A stretch of 64,000 nt of DNA from Rufibacter hautae (GTDB taxonomy: Bacteria > Bacteroidota > Bacteroidia > Cytophagales > Hymenobacteraceae): the NCBI RefSeq assembly GCF_008271695.1, contig NZ_VKKY01000002.1:1-64000 (forward strand), given 5' to 3'. Positions 59,351-64,000 of the stretch are shown here, one piece after another. Each line of letters starts with the position of its first letter. Positions within the stretch are counted from its first letter, which is position 1. Position numbers and translations under genes: made by a program. The notes beneath the pieces were generated by a model. That model was not told the origin of the DNA, did no database searches, and was given only the letters and a program-made list of their open reading frames with translations.

Positions 59351-61750
59351 TTACTCGCTTCTGAGGGCTTTGATGGGGTCCAGCAACGCCGCCTTGGCCG
59401 CCTGCACACTCACCGTAGCCACCGCAATCGCCAACGCCACCACAGCCGCTCCCACAAACAGCCACGGGCTCAAAGGCACGCGGTAAGCAAATTCCTGCAG
59501 CCACTTCTGCATGCCGTACCAGGCCAGCGGCGAAGCCAGTACAATGGCAATGACCACCAGCAACGCAAAATCCTTGGTCAGCAGCATGACAATGCCCATC
59601 ACCGAGGAACCCAGCACCTTCCGGATGCCGATCTCGCGGGTGCGCTGCTCGGCCATGAAAGAAGTGAGCCCGAACAAGCCCATGCAGGCGATCATGATGG
59701 TCAGAATAGAGAAGTACCCGAAGATCTTGAGCATCTTCTCCTCGCTCTGGTATTGTTGGTTGAAGCTTTCGTCCAGGAACGTGAGGTCAATAGGGCGGTT
59801 AGGGTCAAAGCGGGCCCAGGTGGTTTTCACGTGCGCCAGAGCTTCCTCAAAGTTATCGCCGGAGAGCCGCGCCAGCAGGTAGCCCGAGGTTCTGGGCCGC
59901 ACCCGCAGCACCACCGGGGCAATCTTATCGTGCAAAGAGGTGTAGTTGAAATCCTTGACCACCCCAATGACTTTGCCGCTGGTAGTGTCACTGAACCCGA
60001 TGCGTTTGCCCACGGCGTCCGGCCAACCTAGCAGGTTGGCCGCTGCCTCGTTGATGATGAAGCCCGCGCTTTGGTCGGTGCCCATATCTTGGGAGAAGTT
60101 GCGGCCGGCTTTAAGTTTGATGCCCATCAACTCCAGAAAGTCATAGTCCACGGTCATCATGTTCATGGTTTTCTCCACCATGGCGTTGTTGCGCTCTACC
60201 ATAAAGATGAGTACCCCCGCACCCTGGCCCGGAATCTGAGCCGAGGCCGAGACCTGCGTCACGTTCGGGTTAGCCAGCAGCTCGCTCTTGATCAAAGGCA
60301 GCTTGGCCGTGAGCGTGGTGTCTCCGCTGGGAATGTCAATCACGGCCACCTGCTCTTTGTTGAAGCCCAAATCAGCCTTCTTCAGGAAATCCATCTGGCT
60401 GTAGACAACCACCGTCCCGATGATGAGCACCAGTGAGATAGTAAACTGCAGAATCACCAGCCCTTTGCGCAGGGTAGCCCCGCTGCCCCGCGGCGCTTTA
60501 TCAGACTTGAGCACATCTACCGGCTTAAAGCCCGACAGGAAGAACGCCGGGTAACTGCCCGCTACCAAACCAATTAACAGTATAATGCCCAGCAACGTAA
60601 GCCCGAACACCGGGTTGAGCAGGTACGAAGAACCAATGTCTTTATTCGTGAGGCCATTGAACGTAGGCAACAGCAGTTCCACCAGCGCCAACGCCAGCAA
60701 CACCGCCAGCAGCGTAATCACCAGAGACTCGCCCAGGAACTGACCTACCAACTGTGAGCGGTGTGCGCCCACCACTTTGCGTAGGCCCACTTCCTTCGCG
60801 CGTTTCGCGGAGCGGGCCGTGGCCAGGTTCATGTAGTTGATGGAAGCGATGAGTAGCACAAAAATGGCCACCGCCGAGAAAATGAAAATGTAAGACCGGT
60901 TGCCCGAGGGCGAGAGTTCATACAGCCAGTCGTTGGTGAGGTGAACATCGGTCAGCGGCTGAATCTTGTAGTCTACCCGGCCGGTGGACTGCATCTGGTC
61001 ATAGGCTGGTTTTACCCTCCTTTGAAATAAATCGCCCATTTTCGCCTGCAAAGAAGCCATTTGCGAGGGGTTGCGCAGCACCACATACGTGTACGTGTTG
61101 GTGTTGCCCCATTCCCCTTCCATCATCTGCATGAACTCGTTGCCCAGCGAACTCAAGGAGGCATAGAAATCCGGCGTGAGGTGCGAAGGGCCGGAAGGAG
61201 CCAGTACGCCCGTCACCTTAAACGACTCGCCCTGGATTTTCACCAACTGCCCCTGCGCCGCCGCCGCGCTCCCGAAAAGCTTCTCGGCAGTAGCCTGGGT
61301 GAGGACCATGGAAAAAGGCGCCGCCAAGGCCGTGGCCGGATCGCCGCTCTGGAACTCGTAATCAAAAACAGAGAAAAAGGTGCTGTCTGCAAAGTAGGAA
61401 TTGTTGAGGTAAAAGACCTTGTCATCGCTCACGCTTACAGCCTGCTTGTCGCCGTTGACCAGGCGTACAGCGGATTCCACCTCGGGGTAATCGGCTTTGA
61501 GGGCCGGAGCCAGGCCGCCGGTGGTGAGAGAGGCTTTCTCAATCTCGTCATCTACAATCAGGTCGTTCACCACCCGGTACGTGCGGTCGGCTTTGGCGAA
61601 ATGCTTCTCGTAACTCAGCTCGTGCTGCACAAACAGAAAGATGAGCAGACACGCGGAGATGCCCGTCGCCAACCCGATGATGTTGATGGCCGAGTACGCT
61701 TTCTGCCGAAGCAGATTCCGCCAGGCTATTTTAAAGTAGTTTTTTATCAT
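59351..61750 (-). CDS. MacB/FtsX-type ABC permease 2
   Basis: This 799-residue paralog of permease 1 has the same architecture: N-terminal YFKIAWRNLLRQKAYSAINI, periplasmic MacB-like core, middle FtsX motif EVGLRKVVGAHRSQLVGQFLGE, a second periplasmic domain, and a final FtsX domain with EIGIRKVLGSSVMGIVMLL. It ends ALLDPIKALRSE. The substrate is unknown; macrolide, lipoprotein or peptide export are family possibilities. It is in line with the DoxX gene and the third permease on the minus strand (33-bp gap to the DoxX stop), with a P element between it and permease 1. Confidence 0.9.
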   Translation of the reverse strand: MIKNYFKIAWRNLLRQKAYSAINIIGLATGISACLLIFLFVQHELSYEKHFAKADRTYRVVNDLIVDDEIEKASLTTGGLAPALKADYPEVESAVRLVNGDKQAVSVSDDKVFYLNNSYFADSTFFSVFDYEFQSGDPATALAAPFSMVLTQATAEKLFGSAAAAQGQLVKIQGESFKVTGVLAPSGPSHLTPDFYASLSSLGNEFMQMMEGEWGNTNTYTYVVLRNPSQMASLQAKMGDLFQRRVKPAYDQMQSTGRVDYKIQPLTDVHLTNDWLYELSPSGNRSYIFIFSAVAIFVLLIASINYMNLATARSAKRAKEVGLRKVVGAHRSQLVGQFLGESLVITLLAVLLALALVELLLPTFNGLTNKDIGSSYLLNPVFGLTLLGIILLIGLVAGSYPAFFLSGFKPVDVLKSDKAPRGSGATLRKGLVILQFTISLVLIIGTVVVYSQMDFLKKADLGFNKEQVAVIDIPSGDTTLTAKLPLIKSELLANPNVTQVSASAQIPGQGAGVLIFMVERNNAMVEKTMNMMTVDYDFLELMGIKLKAGRNFSQDMGTDQSAGFIINEAAANLLGWPDAVGKRIGFSDTTSGKVIGVVKDFNYTSLHDKIAPVVLRVRPRTSGYLLARLSGDNFEEALAHVKTTWARFDPNRPIDLTFLDESFNQQYQSEEKMLKIFGYFSILTIMIACMGLFGLTSFMAEQRTREIGIRKVLGSSVMGIVMLLTKDFALLVVIAIVLASPLAWYGMQKWLQEFAYRVPLSPWLFVGAAVVALAIAVATVSVQAAKAALLDPIKALRSE

Positions 61751-61783
61751 GAGGTTAGGTTTGTTTTAAAGAAGCAGGGTTCG

Positions 61784-62251
61784 TTAGAAGGAAGCTTGCC
61801 GCTTAGGTACAGGCGTGGCCCGATCCGTTCGCCGCTGGTGCAGGTAGTGGTCCAAAGACAAGGCGCCGGCGCCGTGCAGCAGGAAAAACACGCCTACCGC
61901 CATCAGCTGTACCGGCTGGAAAAACTGCTCGTAACTCTGCCCGCGGTGCGCAATGAGGAAAGCCAGAATAAAATTCACCAGGATGAAAAAGCCCGCCACC
62001 CGCACCTGCCAACCCACGATCAGGAAAATGCCACACAGAAACTGAACCGCCACCGAGACAATCGCCCCTACCAACGGAAATGGCACGCCTCGCACCTCTA
62101 AAAAATCCCGGAACTCCAGCATGCGCACATAACTGAACACATTGTCCTGCGTGAAATAAATGAGGTGAAACCCAAACGCCAGGCGCAGCAAAACCGCCGC
62201 GTACGGTTTGTACCGGTCCAGAAAGTCGGAAAGCGCCAGTTGGTCTGCCAT
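61784..62251 (-). CDS. DoxX family membrane protein
   Basis: This is a 155-residue inner-membrane protein with four hydrophobic segments, of the DoxX/DoxD type. Characteristic parts are VLLRLAFGFHLIYFT near the start, VGAIVSVAVQFLCGIFLIVGW in the middle and MAVGVFFLLHGAGALSLD near the end. Family members are often linked to redox or sulfur metabolism, but many are uncharacterised. I start at ATG 62251 (MADQLALSDF) since the longer frame (to 62320) runs through a P element. Its place between FtsX-type permeases on the same strand suggests cotranscription. Confidence 0.82.
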   Translation of the reverse strand: MADQLALSDFLDRYKPYAAVLLRLAFGFHLIYFTQDNVFSYVRMLEFRDFLEVRGVPFPLVGAIVSVAVQFLCGIFLIVGWQVRVAGFFILVNFILAFLIAHRGQSYEQFFQPVQLMAVGVFFLLHGAGALSLDHYLHQRRTDRATPVPKRQASF

Positions 62252-62292
62252 ACAAAGGATAAGTAAGGGGTTGAGGTGGTACAAGAAGCTCT

Positions 62293-62328
62293 GTTTCGGG
62301 GCCGATTTCCCATAACCCACCCCGAAAC
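62293..62328. repeat. P element copy 24
   Basis: GTTTCGGGG and CCCCGAAAC are perfect 9-bp outer arms; the inner right part (ATAACCCA) is degenerate. It lies 11 bp from the stop of permease 3 and upstream of the DoxX start. Confidence 0.68.
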
Positions 62329-62339
62329 GGAAGCATAGT

Positions 62340-64000
62340 TTATTCTGTCCGAAGGGCTTTCACAGGGTTGAGGAAAGCGGCTTTGGCGGCATGGAAACTT
62401 ACGGTGAGCATGGCAATGGTCATAGCAATCAAACCCGTCAGGATGAAGGTGCTCCAGTTCAGCGGCACACGGTAGGCGAAATCCTCCAGCCAGCGGTCCA
62501 TGCTGAACCAGGCAATCGGCGAAGCCAGGGCAATGGCGATGATCACCAGCAGGGCGAAATCTTTGGACAGGAGCAGGATGATTTCCCGTACAGAAGACCC
62601 CAGCACTTTTCTTATGCCGATCTCCTTCGTGCGCTGCTCTGCGGTGTAGGACGCCAATCCGAACAGCCCCAGGCATGCGATGAAGATGGCGATAGCCGCG
62701 AAAATGGTGAAGATCTGCTGTTTCAGGACCTCGGCCTCGTAGAGCTTGCCAAACAGGTCGTCCATAAACTGGTATTCAAACGGGGTGCTGGGCAGGAATT
62801 TCTTCCAGGTGGCCTGGATATGCGCCAATGCCTCCTGCGGATCTCCCTTGAACTTCACGGTAATGTTGCTGTAGTTTCTGTTGTTGGGCGGCAGAAGGTA
62901 CACCATAGGCGAAATGGCCTCGTGCATGGACTCAAAGTGGAAATCCCGCACCACCCCAATGACGTGGCCTTTGGTATCGCCGTACTTAAAGATTTGCCCA
63001 ATGGCCTCCTGCGGGCTCTTCCACCCAATCATGCGCACCGAGGATTCATTGAGGATAAAGGAGGAGGTATCGGTAGGGTGGTCTTTGAGGAAGTTTCGGC
63101 CCGCCGCCAGTTTCACTCCGTAGGTAGGGAACAGGTCATGGTCCACGTTCACGAACCGGATGGTCAGATTGGTGCCTTGCAGGGAATCGCCCCGCTGCAC
63201 GGCGGCACCCGAGGAGTTGAGCAACCGGTCTGAGGGCACCAGCAGCGAGCGCCCCACGTTCTGGATGTTGGCCGAAGCCACTAGATCGTTCCGGAATGCC
63301 TCGTATTTGTCGGTGAGCTCGTTGTCAAAGTCAAGCACCACCAGCCGCTCCTTGTCAAAGCCCAGCGCCTTGTTCTGCATGTAATTCAACTGCTGCGAGA
63401 TGACGCCCGTGGCGATGATGAGCACGATGGAAATGGAGAACTGCGCCACCACCAGCGTCTTGCGCAGGAAGGGGTTACGGACGCTGCTACCAAGCGAGCC
63501 TTTCAACACCAACACCGGCCTGAACTTGGAGAGGTACACCGCGGGGTACAAACCGGCCATGCCGCCAATCACCAACGGCAGTAGCAGGATGATGCCCAGC
63601 AGGTAAGGCTTGGAGAACAAATCCAGGGCAAGCGTTTTACCCGTGAAATTATTCAACCAGGGCAAAAGCGCCTCGGCTAGGCCCAAGGCCAGGAAAGTAG
63701 ACAAAATCGCCACCAGGATAGACTCCATCAGAAACTGCCCCACCAAGGTCTGCTGGTGCGCGCCTACTACTTTTCTAATGCCTATTTCCTTCGCACGGCT
63801 GGTGGACCGGGCGGTGCACAGGTTAATGTAGTTGATGCAGGCAATAAGCAAAATGAACAAGGCTACTGCACTCAAAATCAGAACCGTGTTGATGTCGCCG
63901 TTGGGTTCCTCCTCAGAGTCCAGGTGGGAGCGAAGGTGCACATCGGTAACTTTCTGCAGGTGCAGCGTGGTGAACGCAGAAGGTTTGCGGGAACGGGCGT
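62340..64000 (-). CDS. MacB/FtsX-type ABC permease 3, N-terminus beyond the window
   Basis: This gene is cut by the right window edge. The visible 553 residues match the C-terminal two-thirds of permeases 1 and 2 (VTDVHLRSHLDSEEE, first FtsX motif EIGIRKVVGAHQQTL, periplasmic domain, second FtsX motif EIGIRKVLGSSVREI, end AFLNPVKALRTE). The frame stays open to base 64000, and the in-frame GTG at 63941 is internal because VTDVHL aligns with the middle of the other permeases. About 250 residues should lie to the right. It is the first gene of the minus-strand series permease 3, DoxX, permease 2, permease 1 within the window. Confidence 0.9.
   Translation of the reverse strand, partial: ARSRKPSAFTTLHLQKVTDVHLRSHLDSEEEPNGDINTVLILSAVALFILLIACINYINLCTARSTSRAKEIGIRKVVGAHQQTLVGQFLMESILVAILSTFLALGLAEALLPWLNNFTGKTLALDLFSKPYLLGIILLLPLVIGGMAGLYPAVYLSKFRPVLVLKGSLGSSVRNPFLRKTLVVAQFSISIVLIIATGVISQQLNYMQNKALGFDKERLVVLDFDNELTDKYEAFRNDLVASANIQNVGRSLLVPSDRLLNSSGAAVQRGDSLQGTNLTIRFVNVDHDLFPTYGVKLAAGRNFLKDHPTDTSSFILNESSVRMIGWKSPQEAIGQIFKYGDTKGHVIGVVRDFHFESMHEAISPMVYLLPPNNRNYSNITVKFKGDPQEALAHIQATWKKFLPSTPFEYQFMDDLFGKLYEAEVLKQQIFTIFAAIAIFIACLGLFGLASYTAEQRTKEIGIRKVLGSSVREIILLLSKDFALLVIIAIALASPIAWFSMDRWLEDFAYRVPLNWSTFILTGLIAMTIAMLTVSFHAAKAAFLNPVKALRTE

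Noticed and set aside
62252-62320. N-terminal extension of the DoxX gene and similar extensions in other genes
   Set aside because: These longer frames run through P elements or gaps and are not conserved-looking; the internal ATG next to the family's usual N-terminus was preferred in each case.

Overview
The window looks like ordinary chromosome from a Bacteroidota bacterium of the order Cytophagales, probably family Hymenobacteraceae (Rufibacter, Nibribacter or Pontibacter relatives). I infer this from gene content and have not searched a database. Supporting signs: secreted proteins ending in a type IX secretion (T9SS) sorting domain, a TonB-dependent receptor paired with a DUF4249 lipoprotein, SPW-repeat and MacB/FtsX-like permeases typical of the phylum, and several candidate promoters with the Bacteroidota -7 box TANNTTTG. 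No prophage, integrase, transposase, CRISPR array or tRNA gene was seen.

Layout. 1-170: 5S rRNA and its terminator, the tail of an rRNA operon. 0.6-16.4 kb: housekeeping genes (purB, an AsmA-like/GT51 transglycosylase fusion, a TerC protein, a GT2 sugar transferase, protoporphyrinogen oxidase, a GmhB-type phosphatase), an arginine block (arginine decarboxylase, arginase, argS), a lipoprotein glutathione peroxidase, menA and a DEAD-box helicase. 16.4-22.1 kb: two tandem paralogous T9SS-secreted proteins, each with its own ECF-sigma-like promoter, long leader and terminator. 22.1-37.3 kb: metabolic and stress genes, including an ABC-F ATPase, murI, a ygiB-like/ygiC-like pair, a TauE plus persulfide-dioxygenase/rhodanese pair, and rarA. 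37.4-43.3 kb: a signalling island with two tandem histidine kinase/receiver pairs and a third, divergent kinase. 44.0-46.3 kb: a GH1-like/RmlD-like fusion protein. 46.5-56.6 kb: an outer-membrane protein, sppA, a purine nucleoside phosphorylase, the TonB receptor pair, a YefM-YoeB toxin-antitoxin module with its operator, and an M61 peptidase. 56.8-64.0 kb: three FtsX-type permeases (the last cut by the window end) and a DoxX protein.

The strongest unexplained signal is a dispersed imperfect palindrome of about 36 bp, called the P element here. Its approximate form is GTTTyArGGCyGATTTT, a 2-4 nt turn, then AAAAyCrGCCyTrAAAC. I count 24 copies by eye, and 22 of them lie within about 120 bp downstream of a stop codon or overlap one. 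Three copies contain the stop codon of the gene they follow, one carries the start codon of menA, one lies in frame inside argS, and at least two form the inner part of larger terminator-like hairpins. A second, smaller set of 28-30 bp inverted repeats (R-A and R-B) sits at 35.0-35.3 and 37.3-37.4 kb.

All positions and motifs were read by eye. Family names come from recognisable motifs, and start codons were moved from the longest open frame where motif position or context argued for it.
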